This document shows, piece after piece, positions 27,401-37,568 of a stretch of 64,000 nucleotides of DNA; within the stretch, counting starts at the first letter, position 1, and every line of letters begins with the position of its first letter. Location of the stretch: the NCBI GenBank assembly GCA_030867875.1, contig JAOWCC010000577.1:89633740-89697739 (forward strand), given 5' to 3'. The notes under the pieces are model-generated. The model was not told the origin of the DNA. It did not search any database and saw only the letters and a list, made by a program, of their open reading frames with translations. The position numbers were made by a program, and so were the translations under genes. The DNA comes from Actinernus sp. WN-2022. Its lineage: Eukaryota; Cnidaria; Anthozoa; Actiniaria; Actinernidae.

Positions 27401-30400
27401 TTAATTTCCTTACGACACAAAAGAACACAACAGACTCGGTGCACTATGACAGAAACTTAACATTTTTGACCGACTGAATTTTGCGATCTTGGGACAACTA
27501 TAGCCTCGCTCTGATACCATTGTTACCAGATTTCTGGCGTGGGCATAAGATAGGAATAATGTAAATTGACTTGGAGCGAGGGGTTATGTGATTTGGGGGG
27601 TAAGTAGAACGTAGTACTGGGAAAGTGCGGAGGGAATATATCGAGGTCCAGCAATATTATGTATTGCAAGATTACCTCAGGCTTTGGAATTGGGCAGGGG
27701 TTAAGAGATATTCCCTCGGAAAGAACAAAGAAAACCGATAAAACTAATTTAAAATATTGTTCAGCTCCCTGGGTTTCAGCTATTGGAGCAAACTTTGAGT
27801 GTATATGTGTATCTTAATAGTACCCCCCTCCCCCCAAAATAGTAATAATAATAATCAAGTTATTGTATTCGTCATTTCCTTTTTTCAGGATGATGTAAAA
27901 TGTGAAATTGTCCGGGGAACTAAATTGTAAGTACAGCAATTTATTATGTAATTAGTTGTTACTAGATCAGATTTCGTATGAGTGGGACAAACTACGGCAC
28001 TGCCTACGGCACAGTTAGAGCAGATTTCGTATGAGTGGGACAAACTACTGCACTGACTACGGCACAGTTAGAGCAGATTTCGTATGAGTCGAACAAACTA
28101 CGGCACAGACCACGGCACAGTTAGAGCAGATTTCGTATGAGTCGAACAAACTACGGCACTGACTACGGCACAGTTAGAGCAGATTTCGTATGAGTCGAAC
28201 AAACTACGGCACAGTTAGAGCAGATTTCGTATGGATGGGACAAACTACTGCACTGACTACGGCACAGTTAGAGCAGATTTCGTATGGATGGGACAAACTA
28301 CGGCACTGACTACGGCACAGTTAGAGCAGATTTCGTATGGATGGGACAAACTACGGCACTGACTACGGCACAGTTAGAGCAGATTTCGTATGGATGGGAC
28401 AAACTACGGCACTGACTACGGCACAGTTAGAGCAGATTTCGTATGGATGGGACAAACTACGGCACTGACTACGGCACAGTTAGAGCAGATTTCGTATGGA
28501 TGGGACAAACTACGGCACAGACTACGGCACAGTTAGAGCAGATTTCGTATGAGTCGAACAAACTACGGCACATTTACAGTGTACGGCTGCCGTGACATTG
28601 AAGTGGTTTTCCCTATTGTTTTTGTCTTGCTGATCCAATCATGACATTACAGAGATACGGCACAGCACGGCTCTACAGTATGGTTACGGTATATGTACCT
28701 TGATGTTTTCTGTGCAGAAGAAGAGTTTTGTGGCAAACTTAAGCTTCAAATACTCAGATCATTTCCTTCGGAAACTACATGTACACCATGCTTTGAACAG
28801 CGTAGTTTAAGTTTTAAACACTGGGTTTCATTTCACTACAAACACGAGACATTGACCGGCACAAGGTAGTGTTTAACGGCGGAATTCCCACCGATTTACG
28901 CGTCTTCTCGAGCATGTGCCCTTATTATTCAGCTTTGTCGCATTAAGCAACTATAAATATTGAAAGGGCCACCAAGTAACTAGTCTCTTTCGCAGCCGTT
29001 CTTAGAATGGTCACGCCATGCGCTAGCTCCACCACCAGCACGGCATTCCATTCCAAGGCACTGACCAATCAGAATTCAGTTTTCAGAATCCAAGAACCAC
29101 TCGCGCCAGAACTCTCGTCTGGCGGGAAATCGTTAGACAAGTGGAAATATAGAGGCTAAACTTGAAAATATGGGTGTAGAATCGCTTCAAATAGCTTCAT
29201 CTACATTCTTTTCATAGTTTTCATCAAGAAATAAGAAATATATTATAGGCTGAACTGGTGAGCTCGTAAATGCCGACAAAAGCGAGTCGTTGCTAATTAA
29301 TCTGTACACGTACGCTGTAATTGGTCCAGGGTTCACGCAGTCATGGAAAGTCATGGAATTTCAAAAATAATTTCCAGGTCTGGAAAAGTCATGGAAATGT
29401 GTAAAAATTTCAAAAGTCATGGAAAAATCATGGAATTTTATCATCGACCACTGGAATGTTTTGATGCTTGGGAATGACTTTGTGGAATTCTAGATAGATT
29501 AGTAGGTTCTCTTTCAGCACTCTTCATCATTATCCATCTGCTACTTGATGATTTTAACTTGGTTGTTTTAAAACCGGCGGAGTCCTGGCTACATGCTAAA
29601 GATGATATGTTACGTTGAAATAAGGATGTGCTCCATTGGTAGTATTCATTCCTTTGTAAAAAATTTCAAGCAATATTAAAGTGGGTGGACAGGCCCAGTT
29701 AAATGACGTTTTATATTTTTTCTTGTCTCCAGAACCTAATTTGAGTCCTTGATTTTTAAATTTAGTCATGGAAAAGTCATGGAAAAGTTATGGAATTTCG
29801 TTATAACTTTCCTGTGTGAACCCTGTGGTCTAGACTGGCTATTGCAAACAATGTTGAAAGTGGAGCTAGCGCATGGCGTGACTATCCTAAGAACGGCTGC
29901 AAAGGAGACTACCAAGTAACCTCCTACACGATAAAACGGTTTCTCTGGTACAACTTGCTGATTGTTTTGAACTGAGTTGCTTTAAAACCGGCGGAGGAAT
30001 TTTACCTTGTCATTTTACCTGACTGGGATGGTGGAAATCAGTGACCGGTTGTGAGACTTCTCTCAAATACACTAGTATCGTGTTTATTGGATACAACACT
30101 AATGTTTTATTAATCAGTGTTGTATGGGGATACACAGAGGTCATCATATCGTATTATTCAGCGCACATGCTTATAGCTAGTTCCCTTATGAATTATTAAT
30201 GAATTTTACAACAGAAAAGATAAATGTATACTTGTCTTACCTGTCCAGATCATTTGAGTGAATTTTACTCTTCTCGTTTGCAGATTCACAGGGAATGAGC
30301 GACTAACGTCTCCACCTCATCCCCTGAACTCTTCACCGCAGCCTTGGGGAGCGAGAAATGGCACGTTACCGCCTCTAGAAAGAACGGTAACCTATGCAGA

Positions 30401-33400
30401 GTCCACGTCTTCTGTTCCTACGACCGTGCACCCCGCTAGAAGCAGTGCGGTAAGTTCATGGAACGTGCCTAGTTTCTTTAAAACAAAACTACGAAAATAA
30501 CACCCTGAGATAGAAGAGAAATACCATTTGAATGTCCTGATATGCTTTTCAAACACTTTTTCGATAGAGGATGGCAAAGATTAAAGTGGATTTCAAGAAG
30601 GTTACTCCAGAAACCTGATTTCGGGTACAGTGAACCGAACAGCTATAGCGGTGCAGTTCTTTGGAACAGTCTACCCTTGAGTAAATTTCGAAGCATGTTG
30701 AACTGCAGCAGTTTTTCTTTTGTTTATATTATGATATTATAATCACTATTGACGCACGGCATTCATGCAAAGCAGGTGTTAGATTATATATAGCTTTGCA
30801 TTTATCATAGTTTTATAGTCAACATTATTCACATTATTGTAGTATTGATATTAAGTTAGGAATTTATTGTTAAATTAATAACTTTATTGTATTTTTAAAT
30901 CCTGTTGAATCACTAGTGTGCTAAAAAATGTTATGGTATCTTATTTCAAGTTACTCATTTTTCATCCTCTCGAATCTTTGTCATCCTTCGTCAAAATTGC
31001 CCCAGATTTTCTCCAGTGTACCTGGAAAACATACTTCGCTAATCTGAGTAGTTTACTTAAACTATGTCTGTTTTTATCATGCGAAAGTTCATCATATGGG
31101 GGTTGTCAAGTACTTCATTCATATCTCATGACCTTGTGGCCAGCGAGGCCAAATTGGAGCTGGTCAGAAGTGTCTTAGTTTTTGTCGTACCGCACTGTTG
31201 TGTTCATATGACATTATTTTCCGCCATGAACTGTCTGGGTACCAGATTGCCTACTATCATTCTCTTTACGCCTACGTACTTGTGCCCCTTGCCTTTGGCT
31301 CGGTCCGTATACACCAGCGAAAACAGGAAGAACATGACAATATCTGCGGCACTATCCATACCTAAACACATGGCTACTTTTCTTTATTCCACAGAAAGCA
31401 AAAGTACACTTCAATGTTCGTGCGTCCAGCGCAGCCACTGATGATTCAAGGTTAGAAACAACTTACCCCCTCTCCCTCATTAGTTCTTGCCCCACCACAC
31501 ATTGCAGCATAAGCCCACCCTCTTCACCCCACCCCACTTAATTTACAGTTATTTGTAATTATCAATCACCTCTAAGTAACTACTTAGAAATCTATAAACA
31601 ACATAACAAATCACTTAATGACTGGATCCTCCGGAAACAAGTGTGGTTTGTTTCCCTCGATTCAAAGCCAGGTCCCGGATTAGCCGGGTCCTGGCTTTGA
31701 TCAGCCCCTATGGTTGTTTCAGATCTCGTTAGAAATTCAGAAAGTTCAGAGAGAATTTCGACTTTGTCTCGGGAAGTATCGGGATCTCGGGAAATAAAAC
31801 GCGGCTCAATCCCAGTTTCTGGGAAACTACCCACCCACCCCTCCCTTGGATATGCATCGTTGTATTAATGATTAACCATTAAAGGTTAGGGTGAAGTGTG
31901 GGGGAGGGGTGGGGGTTTCTCAGAAACCGCGATTGATCCCAAAACTCCCATGGGACAGGTCATAAAGTGTTTGATATTTTGCGATGGCCGTGTTCAGTAG
32001 TAGCTTATGATTGTCTACAATTTGAACCCTTTTTCTTCAATTAATAAAACGACTTATTGTTTCTTTTCTTTTCCCAGAAGAAGTTTACGAGACAAGGCGC
32101 CAAGCTTTTCAGAATCTAGACCAAATACGACGCATTCCTTTCGGGTAAGAAACTGACATTGCCGTTTACTTTCATTGGAGCGTGCGCGTGTAAACCAATA
32201 GTCCACTTCCGAGAAATGCCTCACTTCCTACGTACAAAGGAATCAGTACGAGGCTCCGTGCATAATGCTCAGTCATTCGTGACAAACTACAGAAGTGCTG
32301 TAATCTTGTCACGAACGACTGAGCATTATGCACGGAGCCTCGTATTGATTCCTTTGTATGTAGGAAGTGAGGCATATCTCGGAAGTGGGCTATAGGACAT
32401 TTTCGGTATATACTTCATGGTAGTGTTTCGTTCCATATAGTCTCCCTGCATAATCATTTTCTCTACTGTTTTACAGCATTATGCAGGGAGACTATGTGGA
32501 ACGAAACACTACCATGAAGTATATACCACATTTTCATTATGACGTCATTTTACTACAACTACCAGAACCCTTTTCAAATTATTTTTCTCATTCACATTTA
32601 TCAACTCCTTTGAGAATCCCAAGACCACGGCCCATTTTAAAGGAACAAAAGAGTCCGCGCAAAGAGTTTTGGTAGTTGTAGTATGTGACACCATCATGCA
32701 AACGTCCTATTAAATGAGCACTAGACAAGTGTGTTACTTGCTAGCAGAGATCTCTTCCTTCCCATGGCAAGAGACCTCTTCCGGTGTAAAACCGTGGACC
32801 AACCAAACAGGTTTTGAAACCGGTTTTTACTAGAAATGCGTGATGCGCGTGGAAAACGCAACACGTCGCTTACACAGTTTGCCGAGCCCCCGTTAAAGTA
32901 AAGTAAAGTAAAGTAAAGTAAAGCAACTTTATTTAACGTCGGTAACTCGTGACAGTCTGATGAGACTGATAAACTTGAGGCCGACGGGAGTCCTACGATT
33001 TTACGTCCTTATCCGAGAAGACGTGAAGGTCTAACCATTTGCAGTTGTTTCACAAAGGCAGCACCATCTACTCAGTTAGTTGAGCGATGTCGGGTTTCAT
33101 AGTCACGTGGAGGATTATGACAGGGTTGCTAGGTAACCCAAACGCATGCGCGACAAAGAAAGTGCCGTACACCGGCAGAGGTCTGTAACCTTTCTCTCTT
33201 GTGGGAAGGAAGAGATCTCTGCTTGCAGATAAATAAGTGCGATGATGGTGGAAACGAACGTACCATGAACAAACTAATAAACCTGATCAAAATAACTGAA
33301 ATGAAAACTATTGCAGGGGTTCCAAATTTGGATTCCTGAATCCAATAATGGTTTTGCGTTTTATTAGAATCTCGAAACGGTTTGAATCGAATGGATTCGA

Positions 33401-34429
33401 CGGATTTAATCCAAAACCGGATTATTAGGATTCAATGATCCGAGCGTTTCTTTGGGAAAGGAACCGAAGCAAGTACAGGTGGCAAGTGGTCGTCGTCTTG
33501 AGAATAGAACATTTAACCACGAGAAATAATTAGAAGAGGCTGGTTTGTCTTTCAACACTAGAGAAATATCTCGCCGAGTTAAATTGCCAGGAAGTATCAA
33601 CTCGAGAAACATGTGCAAGAACCAGCTTACCGGCATTTTCGCGCAAACTCATCTTACTGAGGTGACACGGCAAAATAATCGATTTTCGGTTCATCATTTC
33701 TTTTGGTAATGAAGAATCCTTATGATGCTGGATTAGAATCCGATCTTGGATTCACCCAAACAAACGCACCCTACTAGTTTGACATTAGCATGTCAACTGT
33801 AATGTTCTTCAACAGTGAACGTTTATATGCGGGAACTCTTATTATGCTAAATACATTCGGTGGTGCTTACACATGATCTTGTTTCGTTTGTAGACGGATA
33901 CTCCCCATGTGACGAATCGCCGTTTATCGACTCCAATGAATAATTTTAATCACAATAGAGGGGGATCGAACAGACAACCGCTGGACCTTGGTGGTATCAC
34001 GGGCGTCAGCATGTCAATTACGGCCGGTCACCCTAGCAACGACCCTCATACGTCATCACACGGTCACCATGGCGACGGGAGGGGCGTATCGCCCATCAGC
34101 GATGAGGCAGACGAAATTGATGGATTCTTTGGTAAGCGCGAGTTAATTAATTCATAGTTCCACACCTGTCAATTAAAATCAGTATAGACCAATCAGGTCG
34201 CAGCAAAGATTAACGAAATTCAGCGAAAGATAAGAAATCGATAAATTATTCAGAATGGTATGAAGACTGTCGCCCAACTCGGCGTTTGTCGCCATGTTTG
34301 TTTTGCATTATCTCGGGTTAAACCACAGGGAGTTCTAACTTAATACACATATTGTTATATATGTTGTCCTTTTCAACAGAGAAGCTTCAGAAACCTCATC
34401 TCCCCGCCGAATCTGAACTGACTGTGTAA
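965..34429 (+). CDS. FAM149B1: FAM149B1 orthologue, 18 coding exons visible, first exon missing
   Basis: Spliced host gene of about 640 codons as seen; human FAM149B1 is about 580. Exons: 965-1226, 3123-3207, 3363-3420, 10283-10429, 12120-12190, 17590-17686, 19528-19663, 22784-22838, 23676-23791, 24398-24516, 26718-26821, 27232-27295, 27889-27926, 30284-30449, 31395-31450, 32078-32144, 33894-34131, 34380-34429 (TAA). All have AG/GT borders, and phases agree at every junction except 24516/26718. The family match rests on EFDRQASATVQRMFDEI (DUF3719 core), a HPLPE motif in the first visible exon, an RPGSS motif and RPNTTHSF near the C-terminus. Human FAM149B1 is a ciliary protein linked to Joubert syndrome 36. 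The first visible exon begins with the last base of a codon, so an upstream exon lies outside the window. No polyadenylation site was assigned. Confidence 0.9.
3596..4632. repeat. Inverted-motif repeat rich in GCAAAGTAAA
   Basis: CTTGCATTTACTTTGCATGC at the left, TGCATGCAAAGG at the right and many internal GCAAAGTAAAC or reverse copies suggest a degenerate palindromic element. The two minus-strand frames inside (3691-4068 and 4043-4357) have no recognisable domain. Borders are approximate. Confidence 0.4.
4670..5687. mobile_element. Non-autonomous TTAA-flanked (piggyBac-type) element, copy 1
   Basis: It is flanked by TTAA at 4666-4669 and 5688-5691. The ends are CCCTTTCACCAC at the left and GTGGTGAAAGGG at the right. 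TTAA target sites and CCC-starting ends are typical of piggyBac. The 1018-bp body has only short frames (88 codons or fewer) and no transposase. It appears identical to the copy at 6205-7222. Confidence 0.85.
6205..7222. mobile_element. Non-autonomous TTAA-flanked (piggyBac-type) element, copy 2
   Basis: It is flanked by TTAA at 6201-6204 and 7223-7226, and has the same 12-base ends, length (1018 bp) and orientation as copy 1. The three longest internal frames translate to identical peptides in both copies. The two copies are separated by 509 bp of unrelated sequence that still carries a TTAA at each border. Confidence 0.85.
7630..8702. mobile_element. Possible inverted-ended DNA element
   Basis: The left end reads GGGCCCATTGACAT. 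The right end on the minus strand reads GGCCCATTGACATTAT. CCGTTGCTA also occurs near both ends. There is no coding capacity and no convincing target duplication. A short perfect hairpin lies inside at about 7712-7766 around AGCCTGA...TCAGGCT. Confidence 0.5.
8703..10282. other. Intron sequence, nothing recognised
   Basis: AT-rich sequence with scattered ACATGTA motifs and partial duplicates of CATGTGACCAATGACATCAT near 9237 and 9364. No gene was seen. Confidence 0.5.
10283..19663 (+). CDS. FAM149B1: FAM149B1 exons 4-7 of those visible (acidic and basic middle)
   Basis: Exon 10283-10429 continues the domain with ICGEQNVWPQDEGIQYIP. Its donor GTACAT lies inside a palindromic TACATGTA run. Exon 12120-12190 encodes LLVEGTHLNPTTLTIPESDQ. 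Exon 17590-17686 is strongly acidic (DSDEENPLAEFEEEIFDEDG). Exon 19528-19663 is basic at its start (KSQKRRRRHHR) and ends FNLIWGE. Phases 2, 1, 2 and 0 are consistent. An acidic stretch followed by a basic one is visible, but I assign it no role. Confidence 0.87.
10430..12119. other. FAM149B1 intron with two small MITE-like hairpins
   Basis: A partial element starts GGCCCCGTCCACACTA at about 10486. A second hairpin at about 11073-11231 has arms beginning AAATAGCCCACTTTGA. Nothing else was recognised. Confidence 0.5.
11073..11231. repeat. Short palindromic MITE
   Basis: The left arm TAGCCCACTTTGACGATGTT and the right arm AACATCATCAAAGTGGGTTA are reverse complements with few mismatches. The spacer is about 100 bases. 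No frame of note. Confidence 0.55.
13045..14499. mobile_element. 1455-bp TTAA-flanked non-autonomous DNA transposon
   Basis: It is flanked by TTAA at 13041-13044 and 14500-14503. The left end is GGTCTCGATAAAGGTT. The right end on the minus strand is GGTCTCAATAAAGGTT. The uninterrupted sister copy near 15247-15270 runs straight across the insertion point, which supports these borders. It encodes no transposase. The ends do not begin with CCC, so a Kolobok-like class is as likely as piggyBac. Confidence 0.78.
15977..16595 (-). mobile_element. LINE 3'-end-like insertion (no ORF)
   Basis: Read on the minus strand, it ends in a run of ATAAATAAATA-type repeats after an untranslated-looking stretch. 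It interrupts copy 3 of the surrounding repeat. The class is inferred only from the simple-repeat tail. Confidence 0.35.
16800..17589. other. Intron sequence, nothing recognised
   Basis: AT-rich, with a T-run at about 17271-17281 and no gene or strong repeat. Confidence 0.5.
18289..18815. repeat. Repeated TTCACCACAAAATTTTGGCG units
   Basis: The module AGTTCACCACAA...CATTGGCCAAAAGCGATCA(C/T)GTGACGTGATAGT occurs at about 18298-18358, 18663-18724 and 18758-18812, with a weaker copy at about 18392-18445. The GTGACGTGATAG tail is well conserved among the copies. It is probably the arm of a fold-back family with the hairpins that follow. Confidence 0.6.
18895..19310. repeat. Two adjacent palindromic MITE hairpins
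   Basis: Each unit reads CGGAACTATCGGCTGAT...AACTATCAGCC(G/C)ATAGTTC with arms of about 75 bases meeting at TCGAACTTCGTTCTCGGGCT. Unit 1 is about 18908-19063 and unit 2 about 19145-19293. A degraded relative lies at about 18500-18650. Non-coding. Confidence 0.7.
19664..22783. other. FAM149B1 intron
   Basis: No gene was seen. A minus-strand retroposon-like tail with GAACTTGAACTTGAAC next to an oligo-A run (plus-strand T-run) is at about 20055-20100. A 50-base-armed hairpin lies at about 21612-21735. The minus-strand frames at 20226-20791 have no domain signature. Confidence 0.5.
21612..21735. repeat. Palindromic MITE
   Basis: The arm GATAAGTAAGATAAAGAAT pairs with ATTCTTTATCTATTACTTAT, and CCGATCTTTATCC pairs with GGATAAAGATCGG. 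The hairpin centre is near 21675 around GAGTTTGTAAA. A related motif is present at about 12750-12800. Confidence 0.6.
22784..24516 (+). CDS. FAM149B1: FAM149B1 exons 8-10 of those visible
   Basis: Exon 22784-22838 encodes VVLWLRSLLSLYSQRILR and ends in phase 1. It joins exon 23676-23791 (starting DKPLHYLPDVV) in frame, and that exon joins 24398-24516 (LRLRLSSGLNPPLDMKGLKD). A further open stretch at 23560-23617 has AG/GT borders, but its 58 bases would shift the frame and meet a TGA, so I leave it out of the main transcript. The donor at 24517 is GTAAGTG. Confidence 0.82.
23225..23335. repeat. Degenerate tandem repeat (ACCACTTACC type)
   Basis: About ten imperfect 10-12-base units of ACCACTTACCRACC lie in a FAM149B1 intron. 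Low complexity, no coding. Confidence 0.6.
24026..24200 (+). repeat. SINE-like repeat fragment
   Basis: CCCCAGGTTCGAGTGTATC resembles a pol III B box. It is followed by a pyrimidine-rich CTCCGGGTTCTCCGGTTTTC segment. No A box was confirmed, so this is tentative. Confidence 0.35.
24633..24699. repeat. 11-bp microsatellite (GTACCAGAACC)6
   Basis: Six near-perfect 11-bp units, followed by diverged AACCGTACTGTAACC. The minus-strand frames across it are simply the repeat translated. Confidence 0.85.
25496..26345. repeat. Dispersed repeat family member 1
   Basis: TGAATAACGYGACGCGCG, an AAATGGCGGAAAT segment and a TTTCCTTCAGAAACT segment recur at about 60595-60870, and in part (TTTCCTTCGGAAACT and TTTACGCGTC) at about 28715-28925. 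The right part ends with GCGCATGCGCCCTAG. Borders and class are unknown; no ORF. Confidence 0.5.
26475..26690 (-). repeat. tRNA-derived SINE-like element
   Basis: Read on the minus strand, TTCAGCAGTTAAGCGCAGG resembles an A box and GGGTTCGATTCCCCGG matches a B box. A body containing GGTGCTGC and AAATGGTTA(A/G)ACCTTC follows. The same body motifs appear near 33020-33070, also on the minus strand. There is no cloverleaf good enough for a tRNA. Confidence 0.6.
26718..34429 (+). CDS. FAM149B1: FAM149B1 exons 11-18 of those visible (C-terminal half)
   Basis: Exons 26718-26821 (ARPGSSSTVTSRMSRFGG), 27232-27295, 27889-27926, 30284-30449, 31395-31450, 32078-32144, 33894-34131 and 34380-34429 splice in a single frame. 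The product is Ser/Pro/Arg-rich and looks disordered. RPNTTHSF near the end of exon 32078-32144 matches the human RPNTTQSF stretch. Exon 33894-34131 is His/Gly-rich with SSHGHHGDGRG. The stop is TAA at 34427-34429. Confidence 0.88.
27969..28574. repeat. 53-bp minisatellite, 12 copies
   Basis: The unit starts AGATTTCGTATG and contains ACTACGGCAC. There are twelve starts between 27969 and 28540, and one copy lacks 12 bases (near 28181). Subtypes GAGTGGGAC, GAGTCGAAC and GGATGGGAC are clustered. It lies in an intron, starting 43 bp after the exon ending at 27926. Confidence 0.9.
28600..30283. other. FAM149B1 intron, repeats only
   Basis: It holds a partial copy of the 25.5-kb repeat (28715-28925) and a 29338-29830 block in which TCATGGAAAAGTCATGG-like motifs recur near both ends. 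The motif GTCACGCCATGCGCTAGCTCC at 29009 reappears inverted near 29863-29883, implying an insertion between two arms. No gene was seen. Confidence 0.45.
30590..30900 (+). mobile_element. 5'-truncated CR1-like LINE remnant
   Basis: Translation gives SYSGAVLWNSLPLSKF, which matches the conserved end of CR1/Jockey-type reverse transcriptase ORFs (YxGAxLWNSLP). An AT-rich 3' region follows. Only the last 50 or so codons remain. It sits in the intron after exon 30284-30449, in the same orientation. Confidence 0.6.
32199..32393. repeat. Palindromic MITE A
   Basis: The arm TCCACTTCCGAGAAATGCC pairs with GGCATATCTCGGAAGTGG. Arms are about 85 bases around a short spacer containing ACAGAAGTGCTGTAATC. 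Open frames on both strands are mirror translations of the arms. Confidence 0.8.
32405..32527. repeat. Palindromic MITE B
   Basis: GGTATATACTTCATGGTAGT pairs with ACTACCATGAAGTATATACC. Arms are about 50 bases. It lies only 11 bases after MITE A and is unrelated to it in sequence. Confidence 0.8.
32893..33120 (-). repeat. SINE/LINE 3' end with (TTTAC)n tail
   Basis: Read on the minus strand, the body (AAATGGTTAGACCTTCACG, GACGTTAAATAAAG) ends in six or so TTTAC units at 32898-32924. GACGTTAAATAAA is also present just before the tail of the CR1-like LINE at 60071, so the two may share 3'-end recognition. Confidence 0.5.
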
Positions 34430-36410
34430 CCACCCCTAATCTCGGGCTTAGACTCGGCGCGGGCAGAGAAACTCGGACTCAGATCTCGCACGGTAACTAG
34501 TTAGAAAAAAGCAAGGAAGGAAACTAAAGTCACGTGATAATTTGAGTAAGAAATAACCGGGTCCCGTTTCAACAAATTTGATTTTTTTGCTACCAAAATC
34601 TTTTCCCTTTCAGAAGAGGGGTGCTAGCCAATGTTTTGGTGAAATTATTCATTTCAAAACACTAAATCAAGAGTACAAGATTTTTCGACAAATGGCTCGA
34701 TGTTCACCGCAGATACGTGGAACGGAAGTAATTTCGCACAGATGACTGACAACCTTGAACAATCGATTAGTGACGTCAGTAGGGTTGGATTACCAGCATT
34801 TCGATAATTCCCTGGGAAAGCGACAAAAGCTGTATTTACTGTATTTTCGGAAGCCGAATTCCAATTAGTGTGCTATTGTGTATAGCCTGATCATCTGTAC
34901 CTCTGCTAGTGGAATCTCGGGGTGATTTGGGAAAGTTTAATGTGATTTTCAGGACTTCAAAAGTCCAGTTGACTGGCGACGAGGAAATTTTGAATCAGTG
35001 AATGAAAACGTAACCGGAAATTCACATTCAACTCGCTCATACAGCTGCCCAGGGATAGCTTAGATTATACAAGGACAAAAAACCTGCAAAGTAAGCCAAG
35101 TTTACTTTGAATGTTCTTTTAATTGTCTTGTTTACGATCTTGTAGGAGAAAAACACCCAGTGGCGATATCGGTTTCAAAGCTGGGCAATCCTTTTTGTTA
35201 GGCTAAACTGATATCCACCAGTGCGAAGCTAACCTAGCAAAAACAAAGGATTGCCTCGATTTGAATCCGAGATGGCCACCAGGTGAAGAGAGTGAATAGT
35301 ATTGCGGGATAACTGTGTTTATATTTTCGCCCTTAGGCCCAGGCCACTCTAGTCAGTCACACAGACGAGGACGACTGGGGACGATTAGATAACAGCTCGT
35401 GTAGGGTATCACGTAATTTAATATTTAATATTTCATTGTAAAGGGGCTATGCGATGAGGTCTAAAGTATGATGACAAAAACTTGATCTTGTATCTTCGGT
35501 TTTGAACACGAACATTCTTAAAGCACTCGGATGAATTTGGTGTTTTTGAAACGAACAGAATGTAAATCAGTCTTGACAAACTTAAAGGAATACCTGAGTA
35601 CGAAACACTTACGGTCTCAAAATGATAGTTAGACTGTCCTGAAACCTTAAATCGTATTAAAAACGTTTGCAATGCAAACGTGAAGGAGTTCTTTTGAAAG
35701 TGTATTCCGCAATAGTTCTGATGACGTCATGTACTCTGAGCTACTCATTTTACGCTGGAAATACTATATAAAAACCAGATGGCGTAGCCCCTTGATGAGT
35801 GCGTCTACTCTGAAAGACGACCGTTTTAATAAATTTTATATAGAGACGAACAATATTAAGGCTTCATTTCACGTGATGCTAAAGGTCGTGGAATTGAAAC
35901 AGACGAGGAATGGGAAACTACTGATGAGATATTAATAACAGCAATAGCAATGCCCAACACAATTATTATTAATATGGCAAGACAATCTGATTGGCGGTTA
36001 TACAGTACGAACTGTTACCATGGTAACGATCCGCTATCCTCATATTTTGCCATATAATAGACTGCATTCATAAATGCGTACATGTACAGAAAACATTACC
36101 TTGTGAAAGGGCATGTTAAATTTCTTGATCGTGTGAAATTTGAGTGCTGTAGGTTAAAAAGTAATACAGTCGTTTGAATTAGAGATTTATATGAAAAATA
36201 CACTAGGCCTTTTTAGCCTCGCTTTCATGTTTTTACTACGTTGGAAATGCCTTACATAACTCAACGGCTAATCTCCACATTGCTCTAAAACTGAACACAA
36301 TTACTAGCTGTAATATGATCTTTCATGTGGTAGCATTAGTTTCCCTCTGCAGAGTTTTCTTCCAAATATGCAAATTAGGAGGCGGCCATTATGATTGCGG
36401 TCTATGAACT
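34430..36410. other. Downstream of FAM149B1, no gene seen
   Basis: The 3' UTR is presumably within the first kilobase, but no convincing polyadenylation site was chosen. A short fold-back at about 35188-35270 pairs GGCAATCCTTTTTGTTAGG with CCTAGCAAAAACAAAGGATT. The remainder is unremarkable. Confidence 0.45.
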
Positions 36411-36414
36411 CCTT

Positions 36415-36555
36415 CCTAACCTAACGTACTCTAACCTAACCCAACCCAACCCAACCCAACTCAACCCAACCCAACCCAACCGGCCCAACCTAACCCAACC
36501 CAACCCAACCTAACCTGACCTAACCTGACCTGACCTAACCTAACCCAACCCAACT
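36415..36555. repeat. Pentanucleotide repeat (AACCC/AACCT)n
   Basis: About 140 bases of mixed CCAAC, CTAAC and CTGAC pentamers. It differs from the TTAGGG telomere repeat of cnidarians, so it is not telomeric. Confidence 0.85.
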
Positions 36556-37568
36556 CTAAGGGTTAAATGGAGCTTTAACCGGAAATAGTTTTCCTTACAA
36601 AATGGCTTCCCAGTATTACTGGGCCCAGTTATCATATGGGACCTTTCTCCAGATGTGGGCCTCAATCCAACTGGTCTCGAGTCCCTTCTCTGTTGCCCTG
36701 TTTTTAATTCTACGACCTTTAGCCAAGGACTGATCTATTTTTCTAGTGCAGTTTAGTGTAAATAGATACCAACTTGTCTATTGATGTGAAGGGCATAAGA
36801 TACACATATATATTTCAGAATACTGTCCATCGCCCACATCATGCCTATTCTAGTCGCATGCGTCGTCTAGCCTTCATTATTTATTTTCCCAAAGATTGAC
36901 GTTTGACTAAATGACTAAACTAGTCTTGTTTCAGGAATTTTTAGGATGCTAGGGGGAAGGGATGGGGTTGGGGAGAGGGGGGTTAGGGGCTTTAAGATTC
37001 TGATAGTTACATCAAAGCAATTTTGTTTTTTTCTTGGAACGGTTCGAATAATCGCTCCTTACGAAGAAATTGTCACTAACAGTTGTTCGAGACATTTACC
37101 CCGTCTCAAGATGGCCTAATTTGTGTAATACTAACCATTCAAGCAGTTGGTATAAGTAGATTTCGCTGTTCAAAGGCTTGCCACATATTGTGACCATGTG
37201 CAGCCACAGTTTTCAATCCAATCTTAACAATTATGGCAAAGTTACTCGCAGTTAAGAACTAACGGTTTCGGGATGTGTCGATTATTGACTTCCATCGTAC
37301 AAAAAAATATGGTGGTTGCACATTATATACTTACTGGATTCATCCGAGTGCAACATCGGAAAATATTTAAGGTGAGACTTCAATATTGGGCGAGGATGAA
37401 TCCAATAATTGTTTTGTTATACTGAAGAAATAATCCTCCAATCAATAAACACATTCAATAGCGTGAACAGCTCGTGCGAACTCTCCAATAGATTCCACAT
37501 GGTAAAATATTGGGCTGGCACGTGACCCGAAAACACATTTGATTGGAGGACTGTTTGTAAAGTATAAT

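Noticed and set aside
31064..31441. 125-codon plus frame as an extended exon
   Set aside because: Only 31395-31450 fits the FAM149B1 splice phases. The frame upstream is intron and uses a different phase from the exon peptide.
32159..32395. Two opposite frames of about 70-80 codons with matching peptides
   Set aside because: They are mirror translations of one palindromic MITE.
36415..36555. Interstitial telomere
   Set aside because: The repeats are pentamers (CCAAC, CTAAC, CTGAC), not the hexamer of animal telomeres of this group.
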